Assembly: GCF_029867415.1 (NCBI RefSeq)
Contig: NC_081185.1
Location: forward strand, 124,748,920 to 124,812,919
DNA: 64,000 nucleotides
From: Vicia villosa
Taxonomy: Eukaryota > Streptophyta > Magnoliopsida > Fabales > Fabaceae
Direction: 5' to 3'
Part shown: piece by piece, positions 24,412 to 35,326 of the stretch
How the letters are laid out: each line of letters opens with the position of its first letter
Numbering within the stretch: the stretch's first letter is position 1
Made by a program: the position numbers and the translations under genes
The notes under the pieces: generated by a model
Told to the model about the DNA's origin: nothing
The model's database searches: none
Seen by the model: only the letters and a program-made list of their open reading frames with translations

Positions 24412-24977
24412 TATATTTGTGATAGTCCTAAACTAGGGCACTCGCGCCCGAGAATCGTATCGCCCAGGCGATAACTTGGAGACTCGCCTGGGGATAAAAT
24501 GACGTGTAAGGACGTTAGTCAAGGGAGGGGAGTTTTCACTAACTCCTTAAAGATATATGGTCAATAATCTCTCCTAATTAGAGGGGAGTTGTTGTCGTCA
24601 CTCAGGGTTATTCAAACCCTAGATTCAAAAGGCCTTTATAAATACTCTCCCCCTAGGAAGATGAGAGATCATTACACCTTTAAGCATAACACTTAACATG
24701 GTCATAACGAATACTGACCATAACCCATACACTTATACCTAATCATGCCAATTATCTCCAGAGCCTCTCACCTCACGTGAGCAAGACTCCTAAAACCACA
24801 GTAAAACACCATTGTATATGACTTCTCGCCCCCATGGGAAAGCTGTAACCACCATATAACATAATATACCTGCAAAGGCCTTTGAGTCTCCTTGCCCTTT
24901 TAGGAGGGAGACACTGTTTGCATAGATTTCTGGAAAATAATCTCTAGTCTCTTATTAAAGTTAACTTGCAGGATCAG
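24412..24977 (+). mobile_element. Putative gypsy-type LTR
   Basis: The segment has LTR-like architecture: a GC-rich block with CGCCCGAG, CGCCCAGGCG and CTCGCCTGGGG words, then a TATA box in CTTTATAAATACTCTCCCC (about 24635) and a short leader-like sequence. Boundaries and family are uncertain. It abuts the truncated copia gag at 24978. Confidence 0.35.
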
Positions 24978-26921
24978 TTACAAAATCCTAGAACTTAGTG
25001 TTAAGTTTAAAATGGTTTTTTGTGTTTGAATTGGATATAAAAACTGGGTAAAAGCTAAAAAAATGCATACAAAAGAAGTAAAGTAAAAAAATTTGACAAG
25101 GATATATGCAACATATATTATCTCATCCTTATGTATCCACTTTCTGGGTCCTTTCTTGTTAGTAGTTCCAGAGGTTCTGACACGTTTGGACTCTTGTGCC
25201 AAAACATAAACAAGTGGAATTTGTGCATGATATTTAGGCTTAGAAGTTTCCTTCTGTGTCTGTGGTTGTGATGTATTAAAATCAGAACTTTCTTGTTCAG
25301 AATATTTCAGTTCAGTACCAACAAGCACGAAATGTCAGAGAGGGGTTTTGGTAGAACAATCAGAGTCTCATCTATTTTCTTTGATGGTCCTGAATATCCC
25401 AAGCCTCTACTTCCATTTTTGCTAACACCATAGATCATTGAAGCCATTTTGCTTCTATATATGCTTTTAGCTAATAAATGCTGAAAAGTTCTATCGTATA
25501 TAATTACTTCATCAGTAACAGATGCTATAGAAGTAATCTCTTCTTCTAACTTTGAGACTTTACTTTTGAGAACAAGATTTGATTTTTCTAAAGCAAAACC
25601 CTTTTTGTTTAAATCATAATTGTCTTGCTCATACTTAGCAGAGTCTTCAGAAGCAACTACAAACTTCTTTTTCAAAGTTTTGTATTTACCGAGAAGAAGG
25701 TGATGTCTTTTCATCATTTCTGATAAACAAGATTCAAGTTCAGTGTGTGATATAGAAGACAATTCCTCTATTTTGTCTTTAGAGTCTGACTCCTCCTCTG
25801 TTGTCGGCTCACATTCTGAGATGACTTCACTTGTGATTGTTTTAGCCATGAGGGCCACGTTTGCATATTCTTCATCAGAATCTTCCTCTTCTGACTCTGA
25901 ATCATCTCATGTTGCCATGAGACCCTTCTTAGCTTTGAAAAATTTCTTAGGTTTCTTGTCTTTTTTGAGCTTTGGACATTCATTCTTGTAGTGTCCAGGC
26001 TCTTTGCACTCGTAACATGTAACTTATTTTTTCAGAAGCTTTCTTCTAACCAGATGAAGATTCAGATCTTCCTTTTGTTCTTTTTGGTCCTCTGAACTTG
26101 CTTTGTCTATGTTTCTATATCTAACTTATCCTTCTGGATTTCAGAGATAGTTCATCTTCACTTGAATCTTCAGATTCTTCATATTTTTCTTCTTCAGCTT
26201 GAAAAGCCTTTGTCTTTTTAGACCTACACTTCAGAGCCACAGATTTACCTTTCCTCTGAGGTTCATCTTTTTGAAGTTCAATCTCGTGACTTTTTAAAGA
26301 ACATATTAGTTCCTCAAGAATAATATTGTTGAAATCCTTGGACAACTTCAAGGAAGTTACCATCGGTCTCCATTTCTTAGGCATACTTCTAATAACCTTT
26401 TTGATATGATCAGAAGTAGAATATCCTTTGTTCAGAATCTTGAGTCCTGATACAAGCATCTAGAATCTTGAAAATATAGTTTCAACAGATTCATTATCTT
26501 CCATCTTGAAGGCTTCATATTTATGGATTAAGGCCAGAGCCTTTGTTTCCTTAGCTTGAACATTGTCTTCATGAGTCATATTAAGAGAATCAAAAATAGA
26601 CTTTGTAGTCTCTTTATCTATGATCTTCTCATACTTAGTGTGGAAAATAGCAGATAATAGAATAGACATAACTTTGAAGTGATTCTTGTAAGCCTTCTTT
26701 TGATCATCTGACATTGCACTTCTTGCAATTCTGATACCTTTATCATCTACTGGATAACTGTAGCCATAAACTATCAAATCCCATAGATCCAAATCAAAAG
26801 CCATGAAGTAAGTTTCAATTTTGTGCTTCCAATACTTAAAATTTTCTCCATCAAGCATAGAAGGTTTTGAACTATATTTATCTCTATCCTTAATATCAAC
26901 AACGACAATTTTCTTAGCCAT
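24978..26921 (-). pseudogene. Copia gag, minus strand, broken and truncated
   Basis: Reading leftward from 26921, gag starts MAKKIVVVDIKDRDKYSSKP and runs through a retrotransposon gag region with WKHKIETYF. A stop near 26460 breaks the frame. Gag then continues (26459-26121) with GLKILNKGYS and PKKWRPMVTSL, and an intact zinc knuckle C-X2-C-X4-H-X4-C (CYECKEPGHYKNEC) lies at about 26020-25980. Further pieces at 25858-25307 and 25328-24978 hold coiled-coil sequence and the linker before protease. At least three stops or frameshifts are present. Protease, integrase and RT are missing. Confidence 0.75.
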
Positions 26922-27000
26922 TGTTTTTCACAAAGTATGGATCGATACTGAACACTGTTAAGTGCTTGATAAAAATTCAAACTTTTTATCACTCAGAATC

Positions 27001-27015
27001 GGAGCTCTAATACCA
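27001..27015 (-). other. Primer-binding site of the minus-strand copia element
   Basis: The minus strand reads TGGTATTAGAGCTCC, a slightly altered tRNA-iMet site, between the LTR and gag. Confidence 0.7.
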
Positions 27016-27019
27016 ACTA

Positions 27020-28163
27020 AAGGTGTGAAAAACACTAGAAAGGGCAGTTTGAACAGGGTTTTTAAAAACAACTCTTCTCTAAGAAAATCCCCTTTTAAAA
27101 ACTTCACTATTGATAAGAAAGATAAAAATGCAAGAAGTAAAGAACAAGGTATGTTTGTACTAGTTCACTTGAAAAATATCAAGCTAATCTAGACCACCCG
27201 CCAAGGTGATTTTGCCTTATCTTATCAAACAAGGTCTTAATCCAATAATCTCAAGATTATTACAATGCACAAGCTAACCACGAGTGACTCACTTACACAC
27301 TCTAAGACACACTAATCTTAAGGCATTCTGATCAACTGGTCCCTTAAGGCACAATCAAACTACAGTTTGAAAAGATTTTGTTTACAATATAATGCTTCTG
27401 CACAAGCTGAAGTAAATAGTAATTTAAGAGTAATAGACAAAAGAGAATAAGGGAGCTTATGAAAAATATTTCAAGAATGTGTGAAATGAGCAAACTTTTT
27501 CTTTGGTCTTCAAGCCTATTTACAGCCAAGTAAAATAATATATTCGTTGGAGGGAATTTCTAGAATTTCCAGAAAGCTGGCAGCTTGAACAACGTGGGAG
27601 ACAAGATTGTACGACGCGTCTGTCCTTTCATGGTAGTGGAATGAAACATTTGCTTGTACTTTATATCTTGTACCACATAATATTATCTTCTATTCTTCTT
27701 AGACTTCAGAGGCGTTTTATGAGCATGAGTTAGAAGAAAGAGAATAAACCTTGGGTCATTAGAACTTCAAGTCTTCAGAGTCTGCAGAACTTCGTCTTGA
27801 GAGTCTTCAGCACTTGGTCTTCAGTACCCCTTATCTTCAAAAAATAAGTCTTCAGCATCTGGACTGTTCCGCGGAACTTTTGTCTTCAGATCTCCAAAAC
27901 TTGGTTTCTTTGATAGCGTATCAGAGTCACAGTTTCAAAGTCTTCTGAAGTGGTTTGCTACTGCTCAGCAAAACTTGTGTAGCGCAGAAACGGAACTTGG
28001 TTTCTTCTGATGGTTTGGCACTGTCTTTCATCAGATTTAGAACTTGTTTGTTAAATACTCAAAATAACAAACATTAGAGTACCAAAATGGATCATACAAA
28101 CATAATCATTGTTATCATCAAAACTCAGAGATATTATTGCAGAACCAAATCTTGTTCTAACAA
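27020..28163 (-). mobile_element. 5' LTR of the minus-strand copia element
   Basis: On the minus strand it starts TGTTAGAACAAGATTTGGTT at 28163 with TTTTGATGATAACAATGA close behind, and ends in a CACACC-type border just before the primer site. Length is about 1.1 kb. The middle is rich in repeated CTTCAG/CTGAAG words (27760-28010). Its outer edge falls inside gypsy pol sequence, which dates it as the later insertion. Confidence 0.7.
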
Positions 28164-29302
28164 TCAATATACATCTTCCATTTGCCTGACGTTTTCGTAA
28201 CCAGGGTGATATTGGACAACCATTCAAAGTACTTTAGTTCAAAAAATAAAATTATCCTAAAGAACCCCTTAAACGGTGTCCCTAGTAGCCTCGAAATTTT
28301 TGGAGGATTGACGAGTCTCCTTTGGTCCACATACCAGATCGAGGGGTTGGTGTTTAACTGATGACAAGCCACGCTAGGATCATTGTCGGGAATCACATTC
28401 AGAAAAATGGAGAAGAGGTCGAAATTGGATTTGAGGTACTTTATGAGGTCTCTTTCTACGGAGTAAGGAAGGCCGACTCTTATCAATACTATTATGGTTA
28501 TATTTTTATCTAATTAGATGACTATAAATTCTCCTTCTGAAGTTGGCCTTGGGATCTTCCTTCTTTCCTCGTTCTGGAAGTCTTGCTCATCATTTGTCAT
28601 GGTTTCATATAAGCGCGCATTGGGATCTATAGTGTTGATGTCTAACCGACTTTGTTTAGAAATGTCAGGCTTTTTACCTTCCTCTTTTGATGGGGGTTGT
28701 TGTAGGATAACCAAGAACTTGCATGTCTATCACCTTATATCTCTTCCTTCTCCAAAAGAGACCATCAATTTTATACTTCCTAAATGGCATGTCATAAAGT
28801 CATTGAGCGCATGCAAATCGGTCCCCTTTGTAAGGTGATAATCTTCCTATTTTAAACTCCGATTCTTCGAAGATAATTGAATACATGATGCCACATAAAC
28901 TTCTCTCATCGATCAAGAATCTTAACACCTCATAATAGACTACTTTGGTCGGAACCCTAAAATGAGTTTTTCGTCTTCTAAGTTCCTTTCTTCATATTTC
29001 TCCTTTGATTACGAAGCCAATGTACTTGTGGGGTTTTTTGGTCGGTTCCTTTGCACATGATAACCCTCCAGTTATCGAGGATATGATGAAAATTGACGAA
29101 GTAAAAGATGATATATCTATATAAGATGTTCTATGACGAGTGATTGAACGAGTTTGAAGTAGCCATTGACAACAATTATGCAAATCCAAAGTAATATGAT
29201 TGTTTAATAGAAACAGTTGTGGTGGCGAAATGAAAAAGATCAGATGAATTTATCGTAGGATTTCATAAGAATCACAAAACTATTCCCACAGACAACACCA
29301 AT
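28164..29302 (-). pseudogene. Gypsy (Tat/Athila-like) pol remnant, minus strand
   Basis: At 28486-28164 the minus strand has the region just before reverse transcriptase: DPSVACHQLNTNP, then WLSNITLVTK and GKWKMYID, in order. Farther right come weaker pieces of the gag-protease linker, with stops. Only about 1.1 kb separates the primer-site-like sequence from RT, so gag is mostly deleted. RT is cut by the copia LTR at 28163 and its remainder is not seen on the other side. Confidence 0.65.
29281..29302 (-). other. Degenerate gypsy primer-binding site
   Basis: The minus strand reads ATTGGTGTTGTCTGTGGGAA, resembling the TGGCGCC(G)TCTGTGGG site common in plant gypsy elements with several C-to-T changes. 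Confidence 0.5.
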
Positions 29303-29700
29303 ATTTCGGCTTGGAACATGAGAATTGGTGAGGTATTGAGGAAGGCCGCCGTAGAAGCTCTCTGGTCTGACGGCAAGAATCTCCGATGGGCAGAGAATGA
29401 AGTGCACCTGCAAAGTTAGCATTTCAATGTCAGCATTTCAATGTCTAAGGAGTGAGATTAGAGAGATGTAACTTGCAAGAATGAATGAAATCATATCTAG
29501 TTATATCGCCCGATCATGTTTATATATAAGCAATGGTTAAAACTGTCCCAATGAACGCGGCGCAGAGTACTAAAAATCATTGGATTGATTCCAACGACTA
29601 TGATGAGCATAACACCGAATTTCAGTGTATAGTCTTTTGTCGAGTGTTTACCTATTCGTCATCTTTAAACAAGTAAAAACTCTGAATTGAGGTTTCACAT
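29303..29700 (-). mobile_element. Putative gypsy 5' LTR remnant
   Basis: It lies immediately upstream of the degenerate primer site. It includes a TATATATAAGC-like element near 29520. The outer end is uncertain (about 29697, TTTCACA). Confidence 0.35.
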
Positions 29701-30379
29701 TTGACCAATTTTGTTGGGCCGTTTGACCAATTCAAAACAATATTATAATCACATTAAACTATTTAAAAACTACAAAATTAGAGAAAATTTAAACTAAAAA
29801 GGAGCTACGTGTATATATGAAAAAGAATGGGAGGGGCTACCTACTACTACACATTCCATTCCATCCTCAGAAATAAATAAAGGAATGGAACTCTAGAACA
29901 CTCCCACGAGCAACACGTTACACGCAGTAGAAGGAGGACAACTCTAACCAATTTCATTTTCCTCTTTCTACCAACTAACTATTAACTAGGACTACTAGTA
30001 CTACGCTTCAAAATATAAAACTACAACTATCTTTTGTTTTTTTAGTATTATTATGCGAAAGGAAAGAATATACACATTATTCTCTCACGGCATTACAAAA
30101 AACTAATCACTTGCAAAACTTAACAGGTATCCCAAATATATTAATTTTTCTTTAGAAGAGAGAATTTTAATAAAATTGTTATATAATTAATTATATATTA
30201 GAGATATTTTATTCAAAAATACAAATTGAATTAATTAACTTTTTAATTTAACGACCCAAAGACAGGTCAGGTGTAGGGACTAGACAGTGCTCAGTCGTTA
30301 CTTTCGAGTACTCAATTCATTCAAACAATAATTCACATTTCACATTTTCATTTCACGAATTTAGAAGATCACTTCAACC
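29701..30379 (+). promoter_or_regulatory. SYP22-like upstream region
   Basis: No gene is seen. The stretch 30295-30379 looks like a 5' UTR, with the start codon in the context TTCAACCATGAG. No specific regulatory motif can be assigned. Confidence 0.4.
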
Positions 30380-32801
30380 ATGAGTTTTCAAGATATTCAA
30401 AGTGGTTCAAATCCTCCTTCCCGTCGAACCCAGTCGCCATCGCAAGCCGTCGCTGCCGGAATTTTCCAGATCAACACCGCCGTCGGTACTTTCCGGCGAC
30501 TCGTTGACTCTGTCGGAACCGTTAAAGATACTCCAGAGCACCGTCAGAAACTGTAAGTTCACGTTTCGTATTTTAGGTTAATTTTTTGAGTTTACCTTTT
30601 TTTATATATAGTTTTGGTTAATTTTATTCTATCATCACTGTGCTATGGTTTGTAGGCACAATACGAGACAGAGGATATTGCAGCTTGTGAAGGATACATC
30701 TGCCAAACTCAAATCCTTGCCTGAAACTAATCGTGATGCTAATGCCAATGTATGCTTCATTCATTTCTCTCTTTTTTAAATTTTTCATGAGTGACTTTGA
30801 ATTTTGATTACACAAATTCATCATATCACGTTGTTTTACGGTTTCTGAAAAAATTGTCACTGAAGAAATTGATGGTTGGGTCGCCGACTAGGTCACTCTT
30901 TGGGTTTGTGTTTAGTTGTCGAATTTGTTTGTATCTTTTTCGTGGTTGAAAATTAGGATTGCTAGCTAAAGTTGAATGTTGGTTATGTTATGCCCTCATT
31001 ATTTGTTGTACTTTGATTAAGCAGACTAGTAAGAAAATTGAAGATGCTAAGTTGGCAAGAGATTTCCAAACCACATTGCAAGAGTTTCAGAAAGTTCAAC
31101 AGCTTGCTTCTGAGCGTGAATCAACTTACACTCCGGCTGCCCCTGCTTCTAACTTACCAACAAGGTCAACCATTCTTTGTATAGATGTAAATTAATTTGG
31201 GAAAATTATGTTTTTAGTGCATAAGAAATCATGATGATCAAGTTTAATTCCTGTAAAATCTTCATTCATTTTTAATTTCTGTGATCTCGATAGAGACTCA
31301 GTATTTAGAGACAAATGTTGATGAGTGGTGATTTTATAGGGACTATGAACAGCAAATTATACCTACTTTTTGTATCTGATTCTCCTTCAGATTACCTTAT
31401 TTATCTTCATTATCAAATATTGAGCTTTCCTATATCATTTGTGTGTTTGTAAGCAGCTCTGGCCCTGGTCATGAATCGATTGAGATAGACCCCGAAAGCC
31501 AACCTTTTATCAGAGGGCAGATGAGGTTAGTCTGCAACATTACAGCTATTTCCCGGGACCAATTGAATTCTATTCAATCTTAATCTTATTATTGTAAATT
31601 TGTAAACAATTTGTATCATTATAATACAAAGATGCATAGCTTATTATTGGCTTATTTAACTTTTGTTTTTTTTCAGAAAGATTTGTGAGATAGTATTTTA
31701 TGGTCTGATTTGCTTGATCACTGAAATAAAACTGCAGGCAAGAGATAGTTCTATTGGATAATGAAATATCCTTCAATGAAGCCATGATTGAAGAAAGAGA
31801 TCAGGGTCTTAGAGAGATAGAAGAGCAAATTGGAGAAGCAAATGAAATATTCAAGGACCTTGCTGTTTTGGTTCATGATCAGGGGATTGTTATTGGTAAA
31901 AAAATTACCATTCTACATAATAGAAATATATATATAGCTTGCTTTTTGTTGCTACAAAATTTAGCTATTCTTTTTATTCATATTTTGTTTGCGACATTCT
32001 GGCAGATGACATTCAATCAAATATAGATACTTCTGCTGGTGCAACAGCTCAAGGTAAGGTCCAGCTTGCCAAAGCTTCCAAAAGTGTGAAATCCAAAAAT
32101 AAATGGGTGAGTCATAACGATTCTAATATAATGCTGGCAATTTACTGCTTGATATTGCAAATTATTTCCAGAATATGATTGTTTTATCTAATAGATCCTA
32201 CGAATCGCATTATTTGCATACTACACATGTAAAATTCCCTTATTTCTTGTCATGTCATACATAACATCTGCACAAATTTCATTTGCTGCTTATAGCTAAA
32301 TATGTCAAACTTGAAAAGATGCCATGCAAGGGTAGTATGTAGGGGAGGGAGTATGCTAGACTTTGTAAGTTTCGAGTATTTCCTACTATGAAATTGTTTG
32401 GCCTGAGTCTAACAAATCACCTGTCGTAAACTCATTTTTAAAGTCTGGTCTAGCCTTTTTGAAAGGTTAACACAGTCTGAAAGCTTGAAAGCTTGTTTAA
32501 AAGCCTACTCTATTTTTTAGAGAAACCCGCTTTCGTCAATAGACTAATAAGCTAACAGGTCTTTGAAATTAAGTTATATTTTGAGATCTAATATGACCTT
32601 TTAGAGAATCTGACTTTATATAACATCATAATTTAAATTCTACTTTATAACTTCAGTTAAACTATTATATAATCACCAGCATGTAAGTAGACCATTCTGA
32701 TATATAACTTCAATTTAACTTTTCTTACATTGCAGTGTTGGTGGATGCTTTTAATATTTGTGGCAGTCCTGGTCATCGTACTCATTGTACTCCTTGTTTA
32801 A
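30380..32801 (+). CDS. SYP22: Qa-SNARE (syntaxin), SYP22/VAM3-like
   Basis: Seven coding exons: 30380-30552, 30656-30749, 31025-31164, 31457-31525, 31738-31895, 32006-32106 and 32736-32801. Phases agree and give 266 aa, close to Arabidopsis SYP22 (268 aa). The protein is a tail-anchored t-SNARE that drives membrane fusion at the prevacuolar compartment and vacuole. It opens MSFQDIQSG, and the Habc region runs through exons 1-3 ([20 protein letters not shown]). The SNARE helix covers about residues 170-235 with [14 protein letters not shown]; the Gln before Gly is the zero-layer residue. A basic linker (KSVKSKNKW) precedes the C-terminal membrane anchor [20 protein letters not shown]. No lesions are seen. 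SYP21 or SYP23 are close paralogues, so the exact symbol is a best guess. Confidence 0.93.
32320..32720. repeat. Dispersed repeat fragment in SYP22 intron 6
   Basis: The long last intron holds purine/pyrimidine-biased words (GAAAGCTTGAAAGCTTG, AAAAGCCTACTC) and a GGGAGGGAGTATG border resembling small legume repeats. No ends could be defined. Confidence 0.3.
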
Positions 32802-34423
32802 TTTGGAATGAACAATAAGTTGGACAAATTTTTTACTCCCTCATTATTACATTTTCAAGATTGATTTAAATTGATGAATCTCCTCATATTCTATTGGTGT
32901 CCAAATGTGTTGTGGTGTGAAGTGTGTTTGTTTGGACCAAAAGAAATGTGTTAAAAGAGTGTTATTGCGGCCTTTTCAAGTCCAGTAGCCAGCAGTTTGA
33001 TGTGTTAAGTGAACATTAGCAAGTGAAAGTTGGAAGAAATGACTTATATGTATAGCAATTTTAGGAAAAACTATCTTGTATTTTTATATCTATTTATAAT
33101 ATTGAATTTGTTGTTGCTATTGAAATATTAGTTTGCAATGGAAATTTTGTACACCAAATAACCAAATTCTTTAATAGCAAACTGTTTGTGTGTATTTTGA
33201 CATCCCTTCTTGAGCCGCATCCAATTTCAACAGGAAAAAAATATTGTTTTTGTTAGATATAAATAAAGATTTATTGAGAAATTTATAATGAAATTGTGAT
33301 ATAAGACAGTGTATTTATTGAATTTATTTAAAGATTTATAGTGAGGTAAATCTTAGCCTCTGATTGGTTGCCCAGTGAATCACCGCCACCGTGCGTTCAC
33401 AATCATTTTTACCGTGATTTCAAGAAGCAATTAAGTGTAGTTTCTAGTTTAACGTGACTTTTCACCGTGATTTCCTTTATCTCCAAACACATACTTAGTT
33501 CAATTAGTAAAAAATAAAAATTATTAAATTGAATATTATTACTAAGGTTGGTTCAATTAATTATTAAATTGAATATTATTACTAAGGTTGGTTCAATTAG
33601 TAAAAAGCTGATATTAATAAATTGAATGTTTTTACTAAGATTTGAACTTCGGTATTATAGATAGATTTGTGTGAGTGATTATTTTCACTTCGTCTATAGA
33701 TAATTTTTTTATTTATAGTGAGCTTGTGTTTAAATTTAGTCATTGTTTACTTAAGTTCCAAGCTTCTTTTTTTAGAGAATTAAAAAGTCAAGACAAAAAA
33801 AATACAGATTAAATGGTTATACACTTACTATACTTATGGGTGGTAACTGGTAATGGACTCCCTCAAAATTTTCTTTAATTTATTTTTTACATATCTTCAT
33901 CTTTGAATCCCTCTCCTTTTGATATTTAAGTAACTATATGCTTCAATGTATATATTTAATTCAACCTCTTTCCTTAAATATAAGATATATTTATAATAAA
34001 ATGAAATGTGAGGAGAGTCTTATAAAAATAGATAAAAAGAAAAAGTTAAGATAGTTTTTAATAATGGATAGAGGTAGTAATATATATAAAAAACTCCTTA
34101 AAAAAAATCTGAATATTTATTTATTTGTATATATTTATTTATTTAAATATTTAATATAACATTAATAAAATATACTGAGATTCGTAAATACTTGCCACTT
34201 TCTCTGCACTACTTTTTGGTAGAAAAAAAAGAGAGAACAAAATGATGAAAAGAAAATGAAGATCCAAAAGAATGATCCATCATCACTTTCTCTTGTTTGT
34301 TTCACTTGACCAAGCTTCAATCAAAAAACAAAGAAAGAACAAATAATAATCAATCCACCAATCACAATCTCTTCTCCTCATTACTACTCCAAACACTACC
34401 ACCATCATCATCACCAAATCAAA
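32802..34423. other. Intergenic DNA between SYP22 and the TMEM45-like gene
   Basis: It contains the SYP22 3' UTR, the tandem repeat at 33520-33599, and from about 34220 a purine-rich leader-like stretch for the next gene. Nothing else is recognised. Confidence 0.5.
33520..33599 (+). repeat. Perfect 40-bp tandem duplication
   Basis: Two identical 40-bp units, 33520-33559 and 33560-33599, ending AAGGTTGGTTCAATTA. A partial third copy follows. Confidence 0.9.
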
Positions 34424-35326
34424 ATGGGAAGTTTATTATACCAAGCATTATCATCCTCTGCACTCCTCTCCTTAGGTCTCTACCACTTCATTCTCACAAC
34501 CCTAAACTACCTCAAATCTCCCCACACCTACACATCCAAACCCTACCACCCTCTCCCCTCCTCCAACCACCCCCGTCTCCGCCCAATCCAGCTCTACTTC
34601 ATCATCTTCTCTCTCTCCATCGCCATCATCCACCACCTCATCCTCGCCACCGATTCCGATCCCTTAATCAAAGGCGCCACCCCCGTCCACCGCCTCACTT
34701 CTCTCCAATCCGCCTCCCTCCTTTTCCTCTTCCTAATCCTCTCCATCTCCCTCCTCCTCCCTCTCCCCCTCTCCCCCGATTTCTCCTTCTCTCTCCTCTC
34801 TCTACTCTTCCTCCTCCACTCCTCCCTCCAAACCTCCCTCTCCTCCCTCCAAAACTCCGCCCTCGAAGCCAAATGCGACTCCGTCTCCTCCAATCTCTCC
34901 GCTCTCTCCTCCTTCCTCTGTCTCCTCCTCGCTTGTTTCCCTCGTCTCTACCCCGCTGACGCCGCACTCGCCGCATCCATCTGTCTCCGAGGACTATGGG
35001 CTCTTCAGACCGGACTCTCTCTATACGCCGAAGCGTTTATCCCGGAAGGCTGTCATCGTCTCCTCGACGTCGTTAACGGCGTCGAAGGATCGACGCAGTG
35101 TGATCTCGATGAGTCTAAGTTTCGCGCGCTGGCGATTCTTGATCTGGCTTTTGTTGTTCATGTAATGCTGGTTATGATCATTGTTTTGGTTGCTTATGCT
35201 GCTGTTGCCACTACTGTTGGGACTGTTAGAAGGGTTGGATCCTATGAGGCATTGCCTACTGCTACGACTTCGCCTACGGATTCAAATCATATTCAGATGA
35301 AAGCTTTGGCTGGAACACAGGCTTGA
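34424..35326 (+). CDS. DUF716 / TMEM45-family membrane protein
   Basis: A single exon of 300 aa. It starts MGSLLYQALSSSALLSLGLY and has about six to seven hydrophobic segments: 8-30, 56-75, 93-118, 120-145, 158-175 and 232-262. The conserved features of the plant TMEM45/DUF716 family are visible: FIPEGCHRLLDVV, LRGLWALQTGLSLYAE, and a C-terminal segment LAILDLAFVVHVMLVM. The soluble C-tail is Thr/Ser-rich. Members are predicted multipass membrane proteins with poorly defined roles in plants. Intronless structure is usual for the family. The first half of the gene is strongly pyrimidine-biased on the sense strand. The start is supported by the upstream purine-rich leader and the ATGGGA context. 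Confidence 0.88.
   Translation: MGSLLYQALSSSALLSLGLYHFILTTLNYLKSPHTYTSKPYHPLPSSNHPRLRPIQLYFIIFSLSIAIIHHLILATDSDPLIKGATPVHRLTSLQSASLLFLFLILSISLLLPLPLSPDFSFSLLSLLFLLHSSLQTSLSSLQNSALEAKCDSVSSNLSALSSFLCLLLACFPRLYPADAALAASICLRGLWALQTGLSLYAEAFIPEGCHRLLDVVNGVEGSTQCDLDESKFRALAILDLAFVVHVMLVMIIVLVAYAAVATTVGTVRRVGSYEALPTATTSPTDSNHIQMKALAGTQA

Noticed and set aside
34594..34976. Long Arg/Glu-rich frames on the minus strand inside the TMEM45-like gene
   Set aside because: They are the antisense of a pyrimidine-rich coding sequence, which lacks stops on the opposite strand by composition.
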